A stretch of DNA of 64,000 nt from Chryseobacterium tructae (GCF_030409875.1 NZ_JAUFQR010000003.1:1-64000), one strand, 5' to 3'. Counted from the first letter of the stretch, positions 1-10,875 are shown. The notes: generated by a model from the letters alone, not told the origin. Numbers and translations: made by a program.

Positions 1-62
1 GGGTGTATGAAAGAGTTGAATATTAAAATCTTTAGTCACATAAATATGCTTTCAAGGGTGGA

Positions 63-107
63 TAAAAAAATTCCGTAAGAATCCTTAGAGTAGGCTTCTT
101 ACGGAAT
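63..107 (-). terminator. Intrinsic terminator of cysS
   Basis: A perfect 12-bp inverted repeat (ATTCCGTAAGAA at 70-81 and TTCTTACGGAAT at 96-107) is followed on the minus strand by a seven-T run. It lies 25 bases beyond the cysS stop codon, the expected place for a Rho-independent terminator. The bases before it (1-62) show no gene. Confidence 0.85.
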
Positions 108-132
108 GATTGTAAAACCGAGGTTTCTATTT

Positions 133-1599
133 TTAGTTCAGAACGTAGGATGTTCCGTCTCTTCCATCTTTTAATTCTATCCCTTCAGCTAGTAGTTTAT
201 CTCTGATCTGGTCTGAAAGTTCGAAGTTTTTGGATTTTCTTGCTTGATTCCTAAGTTCAATCAAAACTTTTAGGGTCTGATCTAATTTTTCATTATTGTT
301 TTCTTCTACTGCCTGTAATCCTAACACGTCAAAAATAAATGCATTCAATGTTAATTTCAACTCTTCAAGATCTGATGTTGAAATTGTTTCTTTACCATCA
401 TTTAAAGCAAAAATGTATTTTACGGCTTCAAATAAGTGAGCGATCAGAATTGGAGAGTTGAAATCATCTGTTAATGCGTCATAACATTTATCTTTCCACT
501 CTGTAAGGCTGAATGTTGATTGTTTGTTATCATCAGGAGTAATAGAATTCAATACTTTCACGGCTTCCATCAATCTGATAAATCCTTTTTCACTGGCAAT
601 CATAGCATCATTGGAAATATCCAAAACACTTCTGTAATGTGCCTGTAGGAAACAGAAACGTACAATTGACGGGTGGAAAGATTTTTCAAAGAAATCATTA
701 TCTCCTGTTACCAACTGCATCGGAAGGATATAATTTCCTGTAGACTTACTCATACGTTGAGAATTCATGGTCAACATATTGGCATGCATCCAGTAATGTA
801 CTGGTGCAGCTCCATTGCAAGCTTTTCCTTGGGCAATCTCACATTCGTGGTGTGGAAATTTCAAGTCCATTCCTCCTCCATGAATGTCAAAGGTTTCACC
901 TAAATACTTAGTACTCATCGCTGTACACTCAAGGTGCCATCCTGGGAATCCTTCTCCCCAAGGAGAATTCCATCTCATGATGTGAGCTGGAGATGCTTTT
1001 TTCCAAAGAGCAAAATCCTGTGGATTCTTCTTTTCGCCTTGCCCATCAAGATCACGGGTATTGGCAAAAAGTTCTTCTATATTACGTTTTGAAAGTTCAC
1101 CGTAGTTCAGTCCTCTTCTATTGTATTCTAATACATCAAAATATACAGAACCATTGCTTTCGTAAGCAAAACCTGTATCTATTAATTTTTGAGTAAGCTC
1201 GATTTGTTCTACAATATGTCCTGTTGCTGTAGGCTCGATATTAGGAGGAAGCAGATTAAACATCTCTAGAACTTTATGGAAATCTACAGTGTATTTTTGT
1301 ACAATTTCCATGGGTTCCAATTTTTCAAGACGAGTTTGCTTAACGAATCTATCATTATTTACGTCTCCGTCATCAGTAAGGTGCCCTGCATCGGTAATGT
1401 TTCTTACATATCTTACCTTATATCCTAAATGCATTAGGGTACGGTAGATAAAATCGAAAGACAGGAAAGTTCTTACGTTTCCCAAATGCACATTGCTGTA
1501 CACTGTGGGTCCGCAGACATACATTCCTACATTTCCTTCTAAGATGGGTTTGAATATTTCTTTTTCCGCTGTAAGCGAGTTGTATATTTTTAGTTGCAT
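133..1599 (-). CDS. cysS: Cysteinyl-tRNA synthetase
   Basis: Charges tRNA-Cys with cysteine in the cytoplasm. The 488-residue product has the full class I synthetase layout: the Zn-ligand Cys29 in MYVCGPTVY, the HIGH-type signature HLGN at about 38-41, further zinc ligands in WHLECTAMS and [17 protein letters not shown], and the KMSKS loop as [10 protein letters not shown]. The C-terminal anticodon-binding part ends in [18 protein letters not shown], which is typical of CysS. Length matches the family. The ATG start is followed directly by the usual [10 protein letters not shown] opening. It is monocistronic or first in its own unit, since a strong terminator follows and 123 AT-rich bases without visible features separate it from the next gene. 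Confidence 0.98.
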   Translation of the reverse strand: MQLKIYNSLTAEKEIFKPILEGNVGMYVCGPTVYSNVHLGNVRTFLSFDFIYRTLMHLGYKVRYVRNITDAGHLTDDGDVNNDRFVKQTRLEKLEPMEIVQKYTVDFHKVLEMFNLLPPNIEPTATGHIVEQIELTQKLIDTGFAYESNGSVYFDVLEYNRRGLNYGELSKRNIEELFANTRDLDGQGEKKNPQDFALWKKASPAHIMRWNSPWGEGFPGWHLECTAMSTKYLGETFDIHGGGMDLKFPHHECEIAQGKACNGAAPVHYWMHANMLTMNSQRMSKSTGNYILPMQLVTGDNDFFEKSFHPSIVRFCFLQAHYRSVLDISNDAMIASEKGFIRLMEAVKVLNSITPDDNKQSTFSLTEWKDKCYDALTDDFNSPILIAHLFEAVKYIFALNDGKETISTSDLEELKLTLNAFIFDVLGLQAVEENNNEKLDQTLKVLIELRNQARKSKNFELSDQIRDKLLAEGIELKDGRDGTSYVLN

Positions 1600-1722
1600 T
1601 TATTTTTTATTAAAAGATTCAATAGTTTTAAGATTCAAAAATTAGTTAAAATAAAAATCTGTCACAACAAATAATTGTCGTGATAAAAATTTTATGTGAA
1701 ACTTTTTTAAATTTTATCATAA

Positions 1723-2154
1723 TTAAATCGATTCTAAATGATGCTGCAAATGATCTACATAATCCTTAATCAGAAATTCTAGTGTAAAACTTTGAGGTTC
1801 TGTTTTGGTTGTATCACAAGTTCTCTGTAATGCTTCATCAGGAATATTTTCAACGATATGAACAACCTGGTAGTTTAAGGCTTTCCAAAGACCGATCACA
1901 TCAGCCGTTGGAATATTCTGATAGTTCTGAGCTTTTACCCAGGCATTCTGATCGTATACGATATTCTCGTTCTCTTTATATTGAGTGACTACAAATCTAC
2001 GGATATTTGTAAAAGCACTGTCACAAAGATGGCCAATTATTTCTTTTTTTGACCATTTTTCCGGTGTTACTTTGTAAGTCCATTCTTCTTCAGAAATTGT
2101 CTGGAATCTCTGAAGCTCTGCATCTACAATATTTTTTAAGACATGGCAGTTCAT
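1723..2154 (-). CDS. DinB-like four-helix metalloenzyme-fold protein
   Basis: This 143-residue protein resembles the DinB/YfiT superfamily of small four-helix-bundle proteins, many of which bind a divalent metal through three histidines and some of which act as thiol-dependent transferases. Visible markers are WSKKEIIGHLCDSAFTN near residues 34-50, which carries the first His, and DYVDHLQHHLESI at the C-terminus, with the usual paired histidines. No specific substrate can be read from the sequence. Its start lies only 3 bases beyond the folE stop, so the two are probably cotranscribed with folE first. Confidence 0.8.
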   Translation of the reverse strand: MNCHVLKNIVDAELQRFQTISEEEWTYKVTPEKWSKKEIIGHLCDSAFTNIRRFVVTQYKENENIVYDQNAWVKAQNYQNIPTADVIGLWKALNYQVVHIVENIPDEALQRTCDTTKTEPQSFTLEFLIKDYVDHLQHHLESI

Positions 2155-2157
2155 TAA

Positions 2158-2823
2158 TTAATCTAGTTTTGCATGGCTTCCTACATAATGTAAGAACTCT
2201 TGTCTTGTAATTGGATTGGTTCTGAAGATTCCACTTAATTCTGCTGTAATAGTAGAACTTGCGGTGTCTTTAATTCCTCTACAGTTTACACAAAGGTGTT
2301 TGGCATCAATGATACATGCTACATTTTTTGTTCCTAAAGCTTCTTTCAGAGCTTCTACAATCTGCATTGTTAATCTTTCCTGAACCTGTGGTCTTTTTGC
2401 ATAATAATCCACAATTCTGTTAATCTTTGAAAGACCAATTACTTCTCCATTAGAGATATAAGCAACGTGTGCTCTTCCTATGATAGGTAAGAAGTGGTGT
2501 TCACAAAAAGAGTATACCGTGATATCTTTTTCCACCAACATCTGACGGTATTTATATTTATTGGAAAATGTAGAGATACCCGGTTTATTTTCTGGAAGAA
2601 GTCCTCCAAAAATCTCGTTCACATACATTTTAGCAACACGCTTCGGAGAATCCTTTAGAGAGTCATCGGTCATATCTAATCCTAATGTTTCCATGATTTC
2701 TCCAAAAAGCTCAGTAATTTTCTCAATTTTTTCCTGTGGCGATTTATCAAAAGCATCTTCCCTTATAGGCGTATGTTCTTTTCCAGTGAAAATATCATCG
2801 TCGTTATCAGTAAAATCAACCAT
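2158..2823 (-). CDS. folE: GTP cyclohydrolase I
   Basis: Converts GTP to 7,8-dihydroneopterin triphosphate, the first step of folate (and pterin) synthesis. The 221-residue protein has the family hallmarks: the zinc/active-site segment YSFCEHHFLPIIGRAHVAYI, the QVQERLTMQIVEAL helix, and the second Cys motif KHLCVNCRGIKD with the catalytic zinc ligand. About 35 poorly conserved residues precede the core, as is common in Bacteroidota. A -7 type box lies just upstream. The downstream DinB-like gene follows after 3 bases. Folate supply links loosely to the MetF/MetH methionine genes nearby, but folE is outside that operon. Confidence 0.97.
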   Translation of the reverse strand: MVDFTDNDDDIFTGKEHTPIREDAFDKSPQEKIEKITELFGEIMETLGLDMTDDSLKDSPKRVAKMYVNEIFGGLLPENKPGISTFSNKYKYRQMLVEKDITVYSFCEHHFLPIIGRAHVAYISNGEVIGLSKINRIVDYYAKRPQVQERLTMQIVEALKEALGTKNVACIIDAKHLCVNCRGIKDTASSTITAELSGIFRTNPITRQEFLHYVGSHAKLD

Positions 2824-2840
2824 TTTTATTTAATTTGCAG

Positions 2841-2848
2841 CAAAAATA
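2841..2848 (-). promoter_or_regulatory. Probable promoter -7 box of folE
   Basis: On the minus strand this reads TATTTTTG, an exact match to the Bacteroidota -7 consensus TAnnTTTG, 17 bases upstream of the folE ATG. I could not place a convincing -33 element at the usual spacing, so only the -7 box is claimed. Confidence 0.5.
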
Positions 2849-2924
2849 CGGATAATATCGTTTCCATATATTTCAAATGGAGCGAAAATCATTATCTTTT
2901 ATAACCTACTCTGATTAAAACTAT

Positions 2925-4076
2925 ATGATTATTGTCGAAGAAGTACACAACAAAGACCACAAAAGGGAATTTCTGGAATTTCCCGCACAACTTTATCAAC
3001 ATGACAAAAATTATATCCGCCCTTTAGATCAGCACATTGAGGAGATTTTTAATCAAGAAAAGAACAAATTTTTCAGGAATGGAGAGTGTAAGAGATTTCT
3101 ATTTAAAAAAGATAGTAAAACGGTTGGAAAAGTAGCTGTGTTTGTCAACAACTGCTATGAGCAAAAGCAACTTACCGGAGGTATTGGCTTTTTTGACTGT
3201 ATTAACGATCAGGAAACCGCCAATTTCATTTTTGATCATTGTAAAAACTGGCTTCAGGAAAAAGGGATGGAGGCGATGGATGGTCCTATCAATTTCGGAG
3301 AGCGGGATAAGTTCTGGGGGCTTTTGATTGAAGGCTTTATAGAGCCTTTGTATGGAATGAACTATAATTTCCCTTATTACAAAGATCTTTTTGAAAATTA
3401 CGGATTTCAGATTTATTTTGAACAACTTTGTTTTACGAGACCTGTATTTGCAGAAGTTTCGCGCGTTTTTACCATTGCTCACGAGAAAAACAGGAGAAAT
3501 CCGGCCATTTCTGCACAACCTATGAAAAAGAATAATCTTCCTAAGTTTGCTAAAGACTTTACAGAGGTTTACAATAAAGCGTGGGCGGCTCATGGGGAAG
3601 GAAAGCAACTTGAAGAAGCCAAGGTTCTGAAAATGTTCAACACGATGAAACCTATTATGAATGAACATATCTCATGGTTTGTGTATGAAAATAATCAGCC
3701 TATTGCCATGTGGATCAATCTTCCGGATCTCAACCAGTGGTTTAAATACCTCAACGGAAAGTTTGGAGTTTTTGAAAAGCTTAAGTTTTTGTTTTTAAAG
3801 CGATTTAAGAAGAATGAAAAAATGGTTGGACTGGTGTTCGGTGTGGTTCCTGAATGGCAAAGGAAAGGGATTGATGGGTATATGATCTGGGAAGGCACCC
3901 AACATTTAAGAAAACACACGGATTTTACGATTACTGAGCTTCAATGGATTGGTGATTTTAATCCTAAAATGATTAAGATTGCGGAGACTCTTGATACTAC
4001 TGTGACGAGGAAACTGGCGACCTATCGATATTTATTTGATCGGGATAAGGAGTTTGAGAGGCATGTGATTCTTTAG
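2925..4076 (+). CDS. GNAT-fold protein, putative N-acetyltransferase
   Basis: A 383-residue soluble protein of a type common in Bacteroidota and usually called GNAT-family or hypothetical. The N-terminus (VEEVHNKDHKREFLEFPAQLY) is conserved in this group. The acetyl-CoA-binding signature appears late, around GVVPEWQRKGIDGYMIWEG (about residues 305-325), which resembles the Q/R-x-x-G-x-G/A loop of GNAT enzymes. No signal peptide or membrane segment is visible. The substrate is unknown. It is transcribed divergently from folE with about 100 bases between them. Confidence 0.7.
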   Translation: MIIVEEVHNKDHKREFLEFPAQLYQHDKNYIRPLDQHIEEIFNQEKNKFFRNGECKRFLFKKDSKTVGKVAVFVNNCYEQKQLTGGIGFFDCINDQETANFIFDHCKNWLQEKGMEAMDGPINFGERDKFWGLLIEGFIEPLYGMNYNFPYYKDLFENYGFQIYFEQLCFTRPVFAEVSRVFTIAHEKNRRNPAISAQPMKKNNLPKFAKDFTEVYNKAWAAHGEGKQLEEAKVLKMFNTMKPIMNEHISWFVYENNQPIAMWINLPDLNQWFKYLNGKFGVFEKLKFLFLKRFKKNEKMVGLVFGVVPEWQRKGIDGYMIWEGTQHLRKHTDFTITELQWIGDFNPKMIKIAETLDTTVTRKLATYRYLFDRDKEFERHVIL

Positions 4077-4206
4077 GGTAAGGAAGATGGAGGCTGGAAG
4101 ATGGGAGTTATTGAAGTCTGATGATTGACTAAAGGCTTAGTTTACTTCTTTTGGAGGCTGCAAATTATTTGATGCAAAGTTTTATTTGCGGCTGTGTTCT
4201 TTCTGA

Positions 4207-4232
4207 GCAGGTGTGTAACCTGCGGCTTTTTA
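4207..4232 (+). terminator. Possible terminator after the GNAT-like gene
   Basis: GCAGGT (4207-4212) and ACCTGC (4218-4223) form a six-pair stem with a five-base loop, followed shortly by a T run. It is 130 bases past the stop codon, so the link to that gene is tentative. The rest of 4077-4285 holds no credible gene; the GGAAGATGGAGGCTGGAAGATGGG stretch (4082 onward) is low-complexity purine sequence. Confidence 0.4.
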
Positions 4233-4285
4233 ATTTATCTGGATTTATCTTTGTAAGAATTTTCTATAACAGATCCGATTACAAT

Positions 4286-4313
4286 AAAAAGCCCTGTCGT
4301 TTAAGACAAGGCT
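4286..4313 (-). terminator. Intrinsic terminator of the methionine operon
   Basis: On the minus strand AGCCTTGTC and GACAGGGCT (arms at 4305-4313 and 4290-4298) pair with one G-U, followed by a T tract complementary to 4286-4290. It lies 23 bases after the metF stop. Confidence 0.75.
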
Positions 4314-4335
4314 ACTTTCATTTTTGGTACTTTTA

Positions 4336-5294
4336 TTAGAATAGCTCACCGGCTACTTTTTTGATGTTATCACTTTTCCCCATTGAGTAAAAGTGTAAAA
4401 CGGGAACTCCAAAATCCAGAAGTTCTTTGCACTGGGCGATGGCCCATTCTATTCCGATCTGCTTAACGGCTTCATTGTTTTTTGCGTTCTCCACTTCATT
4501 GATCAATTCTTCCGGAAGGTCTATTTTGAATACCTGAGGTAAGATTTTCAAGTGCTTTTTGGTGGCAATCGGCTTAATTCCCGGAATGATTGGAACCGTA
4601 ATTCCCATCTCTCTTGCTTTCTGAACGAATTCAATGTACTTTTTATTGTCAAAAAACATTTGAGTGACGATATAATCTGCTCCGGCATCTACTTTTTGTT
4701 TCAGCCATTTCAGGTCATAATTCATGGAAGGTGCTTCCATATGCTTTTCAGGATAGCCTGCTACTCCGATGCAGAATTTATTAAGTTCATCACAAACCTG
4801 CTCTTCGTTATGAAGATATTTTCCTCTTCCCAGATTGTTGATCTGGTTTACAAGATCCATGGCACTGGCATGGCCGCCTTGAGTAGGCTCGAAATACTGA
4901 TGTCCCTTCATAGCATCACCTCTTAGCGCCATCACGTTATCAATCCCCAAATACATACAGTCTACCAAAAGATATTCTGTTTCTTCTTTGGTAAAACCTC
5001 CACATAATAAGTGTGGAACGGTATCTACATTATATTTATGCTGAATGGCTGCACAAATTCCCAATGTTCCGGGACGCATTCTTGTGATACGGCGTTCCAT
5101 TAATCCATTTCCTTTATCTAGATAAATATATTCTTCTCTTGAAGTGGTAACATCGATGAATGGCGGTTGAATTCCATCAACGGGTCTATATTCGTATACA
5201 AGTCTTCAATACCAATCCCCTTTTGTGGCGGAACCACTTCTAAGGAAAATAAAGTTTTTCCGTTTGCGTTTTTTATGTGTTCTGTTATCTTCAT
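4336..5294 (-). CDS. metF: Methylenetetrahydrofolate reductase (apparent frameshift)
   Basis: Reduces 5,10-methylene-THF to 5-methyl-THF, the methyl donor for MetH. The gene begins at the ATG at 5294 with MKITEHIKNANGKTLFSLEVVPP, runs to NIDPLMEFN, then needs one added base at about 5165-5166 (a GG that should be GGG) to continue as PPFIDVTTSREEYIYLDKGNGL and join the 254-residue frame that reaches 4336. The repaired product is 319 residues, normal for MetF, with MERRITRMRPGTLGICAAI and VTQMFFDN typical of the flavin TIM barrel. It is the last gene of the SAM-riboswitch operon. The break is most likely a sequencing deletion, because an intact MetF is expected beside an intact MetH. Confidence 0.93.
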
Positions 5295-5396
5295 TTTATT
5301 ATAGTTGATGATTTTGAGTGAAGATTTTGGATTTTTAATTAAAATTAAATCTACCAGATTGAGGCTTCCCCATTCTCTCTTCTCTTGAATAAATCT

Positions 5397-5936
5397 CTAG
5401 TCTTCTTGAATACTCTTTAAATACCTTTCGGCTTCTACTATTTTTTGAGTTAAAAATTTATTTTGGGTATACGATTCCTTTCTTTTAAGATAAACTATTG
5501 TTTCTAACAATTCTTTTTCGTTCAGCTCTGATAAATCATAAAAATCACCTAAAGTAGTAACAGCAGAAAAATTACTATTTTGAATATCTGTAAATCTTGA
5601 TTTTTGGGTTTTCTTTATATCAACTACAATAAATTTTGCTGTGTCGAGCTCATTTCTACCAGTAATTTCTAAATAATCATCAATGACATTTCTGTCAATG
5701 AATATTTTACCTGAGCCACAAGAATGTCTATCATCTCCATTTTTCTTGATACCTGATACCCAAAAAACTTCATCTGTTTCAATATCCTGGCAATTTCCAT
5801 GACCATTTCCCATCAAGCATCTGTCATTAAAATAAATAGACTTTTTGCTTTTAGAAAATTCCACTTTTGCAATCCAGGCAGGGCCATCATCAGCAAAACC
5901 TGTTTTAAGTTCCAAATATTTAATTAAAAATCTCAT
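5397..5936 (-). CDS. Uncharacterised protein in the methionine operon
   Basis: A 179-residue soluble protein I cannot assign. Its first 90 residues form a compact conserved-looking block with YLELKTG, GPAWIAKVEFSKSKKSIYF, GNGHGNCQDIETDEVFWVSGIKKNG and SCGSGKIFID. From memory, a similar YLELKTG...GPAWI...WVSGIKKNG block recurs in short Bacteroidota proteins of unknown role. The C-terminal 60 residues are charged and helical (ELNEKELLETIVYLKRKESY). There is no signal peptide or TM segment. It sits 4 bases after metH and about 100 bases before metF, so it is probably cotranscribed, but that does not prove a role in methionine synthesis. Confidence 0.7.
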   Translation of the reverse strand: MRFLIKYLELKTGFADDGPAWIAKVEFSKSKKSIYFNDRCLMGNGHGNCQDIETDEVFWVSGIKKNGDDRHSCGSGKIFIDRNVIDDYLEITGRNELDTAKFIVVDIKKTQKSRFTDIQNSNFSAVTTLGDFYDLSELNEKELLETIVYLKRKESYTQNKFLTQKIVEAERYLKSIQED

Positions 5937-5940
5937 CGTA

Positions 5941-8601
5941 TTAATCTGCTAAATTTGGTGACAACCACTTTCTCGCTTCCTGTAAAGAAATTCCTTTTCT
6001 CTCTGAGTATTCTTTTAATTGGTCTTCTGCGATTTTTCCCAGTCCGAAATATTTTGCATGTGGGCTTCCGAAATAATATCCTGAAACAGCTGCTGTAGGG
6101 AACATTGCCAGACTTTCTGTCAAATACACTCCAATATTTTCTTCAACTTTCAATAAATCCCAGATCGCATGTTTTTCCAAATGGTCAGGACAAGCCGGAT
6201 ATCCCGGTGCTGGACGGATTCCTTTGTATTTTTCTGCAATCAGTTCTTCATTGCTTAAATCTTCCTGAACGGCATATCCCCAATATTCTGTTCTTACTTT
6301 CTTGTGTAAAAATTCGGCATAAGCTTCTGCAAAACGGTCTGCCAAAGCTTTTACCATGATCGCATTATAATCATCATTGGCTTTTTCATATTCTTCTGCC
6401 AACTCATCTGTTCCGAAACCTGTGGTTACACAAAATGCTCCCATATAATCTGTCTTTCCCGAACTTTGTGGAGCGATGAAGTCGCTTAATGCCAGATAAT
6501 CTTTACCTTTTGATCTTTGAGCCTGCTGTCTTAGGGTTAAAAACTTAACCTTTTCGTTATTATTTTCATCAAAAATCAGAATATCATCTGTTTCGTTAGA
6601 ATTGGCTTTAAAGATTCCGAAGATTGCCTTTGCCGTTAACAGCTTTTCATCCAAGATTCTCTTTAAAATAACCTGTGCATCTTTGAAGAGTTCTTTTGCC
6701 TGTACTCCTACCACCTCATCTTCTAAGATATTCGGGTATTTCCCATGAAGATCCCAGCTTCTAAAGAATGGTGACCAATCGACGAATGGTAATAATTCTC
6801 TTAAATCCTGATTTTCGATTACTTTTATACCTAGATTATTCGGAGTGAAGATTTCTTCGTTTTCCCAATCTATTTTGAAACGGTTCTCTCTGGCTTCTTC
6901 AATGGACACATAATCTTTATCCACTTGTCTGTTCAGGAATTTCTCTCTGAAATCAGAATAATCGTTCTTCAGGTCAGAAACATATTCTTTATTTCTGTCT
7001 CCCAATAATGAGCTTACCACGTTTACCGCTCTTGAGGCGTCATTAACGTGAACAACGGCATTTTTATATTTCAAATCGATTTTCACTGCGGTATGTGCCT
7101 TTGAAGTAGTAGCACCACCAATCAATAATGGAAAATCAAGGTTTTGTCTTTCCAATTCTGAAGCGATATATACCATCTCATCAAGACTTGGTGTAATCAA
7201 TCCACTTAATCCGATGACATCTACTTTTTCTGCAATGGCAGTCTGAATAATTTTTTCAGCTGGAACCATTACTCCAAGGTCTACGATTTCGTAGTTGTTA
7301 CATCCTAAAACTACGCTTACAATATTTTTTCCAATATCATGAACATCACCTTTTACGGTTGCCATCAAGATTTTTCCATTGGCTGGTCTTGATCCGTCTT
7401 TTTCAGCTTCAATATAAGGCTGTAAATAAGCGACAGCTTTTTTCATTACCCTTGCTGATTTTACAACTTGTGGAAGGAACATTTTCCCACTTCCAAATAA
7501 ATCACCCACAACGCCCATTCCTGTCATCAGATTGATTTCAATAACATGAAGGGGCTTTGCAGCTACCTGTCTGGCCTCTTCTACATCTTCTTCAATAAAA
7601 CGGTCAATTCCTTTTACCAAGGCATAGGTAATTCTTTCCTGCAAAGGATTGTTTCTCCATTCCAGATCTTCAACCTTTTCTTTCTTAACTGATTTATGTT
7701 TTTCGGAATAATCAAGAAGTCTTTCTGTAGCGTCTTCTCTCTTATCAAGGATTACATCTTCTACCAGCTCCAGCAATTCTTTATTAATCTCATCATAAAC
7801 TTCCAGCATCGCAGGATTTACAATACCGATATTCATTCCGGCCTGAATGGCATGGTAAAGGAATACGGAGTGCATGGCTTCTCTTACCGTATCATTTCCA
7901 CGGAATGAGAAAGAAACGTTGCTTACTCCTCCACTTACGGATGCATAAGGAAGATTTTGTCTTACCCAACGTGTCGCTTCTATAAAATCGATGGCATTTT
8001 TTCTATGCTCATCCATTCCCGTTGCTACCGGGAAGATATTTAAGTCGAAAATGATATCTTCTGCCGGGAACCCGATCTGGTTCACCAGGATATCATAAGA
8101 TCGTTTTGAGATTTCTATTCTTCGTTCAAAATTGTCAGCCTGCCCTACCTCATCAAATGCCATTACAATCATTGCTGCACCATATCTTTTGATGGCTTTG
8201 GCATGTTTGATAAATTCTTCTTCTCCTTCTTTTAAACTGATGGAATTTACCACACATTTTCCCTGTGCCACCTGCAGACCTGCTTCCAGGATTTCCCATT
8301 TGGAAGAGTCTACCATAATTGGAATTCTTGCAATATCTGGTTCTGATGCTATTAAGTTCAGAAATTTGACCATGCATTCTTTTCCATCAATTAATCCGTC
8401 ATCAAAATTGACATCAAGTATCTGTGCCCCTCCTTCTACCTGATGGCGGGCAATGTCTAATGCTTCAGAGAATTTCTCCTCTTTGATGAGTCTTAAAAAT
8501 TTTTTGGAACCGGCAACATTGGTTCTTTCACCAACGTTGATGAAATTACTTTCCGGTGTTATGATAAGAGGCTCAAGGCCTGATAATCTTAAATATTTCA
8601 T
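5941..8601 (-). CDS. metH: Methionine synthase, folate/B12/reactivation module
   Basis: This 886-residue protein is the C-terminal part of cobalamin-dependent methionine synthase, which moves methyl from 5-methyl-THF through cobalamin to homocysteine. Domains in order: pterin-binding TIM barrel (about 15-280, with [14 protein letters not shown] and MVDSSKWE), B12 cap helices (about 300-390), B12-binding Rossmann domain (about 410-530, with [19 protein letters not shown] supplying the cobalt-ligand His), and the SAM-binding reactivation domain (about 560-880, with [12 protein letters not shown]). The homocysteine/zinc domain is missing here and is encoded separately at 9778-10788. It overlaps or abuts its neighbours by 1-4 bases, which supports cotranscription. 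Confidence 0.97.
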   Translation of the reverse strand: MKYLRLSGLEPLIITPESNFINVGERTNVAGSKKFLRLIKEEKFSEALDIARHQVEGGAQILDVNFDDGLIDGKECMVKFLNLIASEPDIARIPIMVDSSKWEILEAGLQVAQGKCVVNSISLKEGEEEFIKHAKAIKRYGAAMIVMAFDEVGQADNFERRIEISKRSYDILVNQIGFPAEDIIFDLNIFPVATGMDEHRKNAIDFIEATRWVRQNLPYASVSGGVSNVSFSFRGNDTVREAMHSVFLYHAIQAGMNIGIVNPAMLEVYDEINKELLELVEDVILDKREDATERLLDYSEKHKSVKKEKVEDLEWRNNPLQERITYALVKGIDRFIEEDVEEARQVAAKPLHVIEINLMTGMGVVGDLFGSGKMFLPQVVKSARVMKKAVAYLQPYIEAEKDGSRPANGKILMATVKGDVHDIGKNIVSVVLGCNNYEIVDLGVMVPAEKIIQTAIAEKVDVIGLSGLITPSLDEMVYIASELERQNLDFPLLIGGATTSKAHTAVKIDLKYKNAVVHVNDASRAVNVVSSLLGDRNKEYVSDLKNDYSDFREKFLNRQVDKDYVSIEEARENRFKIDWENEEIFTPNNLGIKVIENQDLRELLPFVDWSPFFRSWDLHGKYPNILEDEVVGVQAKELFKDAQVILKRILDEKLLTAKAIFGIFKANSNETDDILIFDENNNEKVKFLTLRQQAQRSKGKDYLALSDFIAPQSSGKTDYMGAFCVTTGFGTDELAEEYEKANDDYNAIMVKALADRFAEAYAEFLHKKVRTEYWGYAVQEDLSNEELIAEKYKGIRPAPGYPACPDHLEKHAIWDLLKVEENIGVYLTESLAMFPTAAVSGYYFGSPHAKYFGLGKIAEDQLKEYSERKGISLQEARKWLSPNLAD

Positions 8602-8602
8602 T

Positions 8603-9694
8603 TTATTCTTCTAAAATATAGTAGGCATTATTTGCATTCTGCCTTAATAAGTCCCTGTGCTTGCCTAAAGCGGTGAACAGCGGAAATCTTTTGTATGCCA
8701 AGCCATGTTCTTTAGCAAATTCTTCGATCTCTTCTGTGATCTCATTGTAATACATATAACTGTAATTGGGGAAAAGGTGATGTGCCACATGGAAATTAAA
8801 ATTTCCTAATACATTTCTTACCCACCAGTTATTTTCTTTTAAATCATTGGTCACTTCAAACTGGTGATGAAGCCAGCTGAATGGAAGACCATTATCTTTA
8901 TTTAATCTTGGAAAGGCATTATCAGGAAGCGGATGCAGTGGCAATAAAACAAACAATGCAAAAATACTTGCTGCAATCACCTGTAAAAACCAAGCCCCTA
9001 AAGCCAAACCAATTGATACTTTAAAGAACACAACCGGAACTACAATTTGATAAAAAAAGTAAAATAGTTTATAACTCACCATTTTCACTTTCTCTATGAC
9101 AGGGATTCTTCCCTGCGTTTTCAAAATCACTCTTTCCTTGTCAAAGAAATCCCTGAAGTCTCTTATGAACATCCAATTGAATAAATACAGCGGATATACT
9201 AAAAAGAAAAACCTATGCTGATACTTCTGAACTCCTTTTGCCTTAATCCAAGGTACTATTAAAAGCAAACCACTCTGCTCAATATCGGTATCCCAGCCAT
9301 CCACATTCGGATAGGCATGGTGACTTGCGATATGTCTTTTCTTCCAGATATAGGAATTGGCTCCTATGAAATCAAAAATATGCAGCACCGCTTCATTCAG
9401 CCTTTTACTTTTAAAGATATTGTTGTGGGCTGCTTCATGGATCAGATTTAAATAAATTAAAACCAGGAAAATTCCCATTAAAACAAAACTCAGGATATAT
9501 ACCCAATGTCTTTCAGCATTTAATACAGCGAAGAAATATAAACCTACATAGATCAGTGGCAAAAGAATCGCTTTGATCTTGATATAAATATCCCTGTTTT
9601 CAGGAATGGCTTCTACCCGTTGGTTCACTTTCTTTCTCAGCTCATTAAATAACCTGGCATCATCTGAATCTTTTAAGTAACTCGGCTTTTCCAT
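8603..9694 (-). CDS. Membrane fatty-acid desaturase
   Basis: A 363-residue integral membrane protein of the di-iron fatty-acid desaturase/hydroxylase superfamily. All three histidine boxes are present: HEAAHNN (about residue 88), HIASHHAY (about 122) and HVAHHLF (about 308), which bind the two irons. Four hydrophobic segments flank them, for example [16 protein letters not shown] and [22 protein letters not shown]. The N-terminal 40 residues are cytoplasmic and charged. The acyl substrate and regioselectivity cannot be read. It lies between the two halves of methionine synthase, one base from the downstream metH module and 83 bases from the upstream one, so it is in the SAM-riboswitch operon. 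Confidence 0.92.
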   Translation of the reverse strand: MEKPSYLKDSDDARLFNELRKKVNQRVEAIPENRDIYIKIKAILLPLIYVGLYFFAVLNAERHWVYILSFVLMGIFLVLIYLNLIHEAAHNNIFKSKRLNEAVLHIFDFIGANSYIWKKRHIASHHAYPNVDGWDTDIEQSGLLLIVPWIKAKGVQKYQHRFFFLVYPLYLFNWMFIRDFRDFFDKERVILKTQGRIPVIEKVKMVSYKLFYFFYQIVVPVVFFKVSIGLALGAWFLQVIAASIFALFVLLPLHPLPDNAFPRLNKDNGLPFSWLHHQFEVTNDLKENNWWVRNVLGNFNFHVAHHLFPNYSYMYYNEITEEIEEFAKEHGLAYKRFPLFTALGKHRDLLRQNANNAYYILEE

Positions 9695-9777
9695 TATATT
9701 AAATTTTGTGATTCACTTAAAGATAATATTTATAATCCAGCCTTCATTATTGATTTTAATTAAAAAAATCTATCTAA

Positions 9778-10788
9778 TTACACAAATTCCTTCAATTTTC
9801 TTGGCTCATATTTTTCTACCAGCTCGGCAATCGCCTTGATATGCTCCGGAGTTGTACCACAGCATCCGCCAATAATATTGATCAATCCTTTTTCTGCATA
9901 TTCTTTGATCTGTCTGGCCATATCTTCCGGTGTTTCATCATATTTTCCAAAGGCATTTGGTAAACCGGCATTCGGATACGCTGAAACATAGAATTCTGAG
10001 TTATGAGCCAAAGTTTCCAGGTAAGGCGTTAACTGGTCTGCTCCTAAAGCGCAGTTAAAGCCTACACTTAATAAATTCAGATGGGAAACAGAAATCAAAA
10101 AGGCTTCTGCTGTTTGTCCGCTCAATGTTCTTCCTGAAGCATCGGTAATGGTTCCAGAAACCATGATTGGAATTCTTATTCCTCTTTCTTCCTGAAGTTC
10201 ATCAATTGCAAACAATGCTGCTTTAGCATTCAGGGTATCAAAGATGGTTTCTACCAATAGAATATCTGAACCTCCATCTAATAAAGCTTCACATTGCTGT
10301 TTGTAAGCGACTCTCAGCTCTTCAAAAGTAATAGCTCTGTATCCAGGGTCATTCACATCAGGACTTAAGCTTGCTGTTCTGTTGGTTGGGCCTATTGATC
10401 CTGCTACGAACCTTGGTTTATCCGGAGTTTTGGCCGTGTATTCATCACAGGCTTTTCTGGCAATTTTGGCCGACTCATAGTTTAGATCGTATACCAGTTC
10501 TTCCATGTGATAATCAGCCATCGCAATGGTAGTTCCGGAGAAAGTATTGGTTTCAATAATATCAGCTCCTGCTTCCAGGTATTTCTTGTGTACTTCTTCA
10601 ATCGCGTGAGGTTGTGTTAGGGAAAGCAAATCGTTGTTTCCTTTTACCGGATGCTCCCAGTCTTTGAAACGTTCACCACGATAGTCTTCTTCTTCAAACT
10701 TGTATCGCTGAAGCATGGTTCCCATCGCTCCGTCCAGGACGAGGATGCGTTCTTTGAGGGCTTTGTTTAGTGATTCTATATTTGTCAT
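9778..10788 (-). CDS. Methionine synthase homocysteine-binding module
   Basis: A 336-residue stand-alone homocysteine S-methyltransferase domain equal to the N-terminal module of MetH. The TIM barrel starts with [14 protein letters not shown], and the three zinc-ligand cysteines are visible in [11 protein letters not shown] and in [19 protein letters not shown] and [20 protein letters not shown] are further family markers. It ends where the MetH linker would begin, and the folate/B12 module follows in the same operon after the desaturase. The two proteins presumably form a two-subunit methionine synthase, as known from other Bacteroidota with split MetH. Confidence 0.95.
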   Translation of the reverse strand: MTNIESLNKALKERILVLDGAMGTMLQRYKFEEEDYRGERFKDWEHPVKGNNDLLSLTQPHAIEEVHKKYLEAGADIIETNTFSGTTIAMADYHMEELVYDLNYESAKIARKACDEYTAKTPDKPRFVAGSIGPTNRTASLSPDVNDPGYRAITFEELRVAYKQQCEALLDGGSDILLVETIFDTLNAKAALFAIDELQEERGIRIPIMVSGTITDASGRTLSGQTAEAFLISVSHLNLLSVGFNCALGADQLTPYLETLAHNSEFYVSAYPNAGLPNAFGKYDETPEDMARQIKEYAEKGLINIIGGCCGTTPEHIKAIAELVEKYEPRKLKEFV

Positions 10789-10832
10789 CTCTTTTATAGT
10801 TGTTGAGTGAGGATAGTTTGATAGTTGGTTGG

Positions 10833-10875
10833 ATAGGACTTCGTTCTATCTTTGGGTAAATCGCCCCGTTGGGGC
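10833..10875. repeat. Dispersed intergenic double-hairpin repeat, copy 1
   Basis: Two small hairpins in series: GATAGGAC-TTC-GTTCTATC (10833-10851, one G-U pair), then a GCCCC-GTT-GGGGC stem (10863-10875). A related copy lies at 23418-23460, with an identical first hairpin and a diverged second (TCCC-TTT-GGGA). Both copies sit between consecutive minus-strand operon genes. Confidence 0.75.

Noticed and set aside
5041..5300. metF as a 254-residue protein starting at MERRITRM
   Set aside because: In the same region the normal MetF N-terminus reads cleanly from the ATG at 5294 after adding one base; the short start is an artefact of the frameshift.
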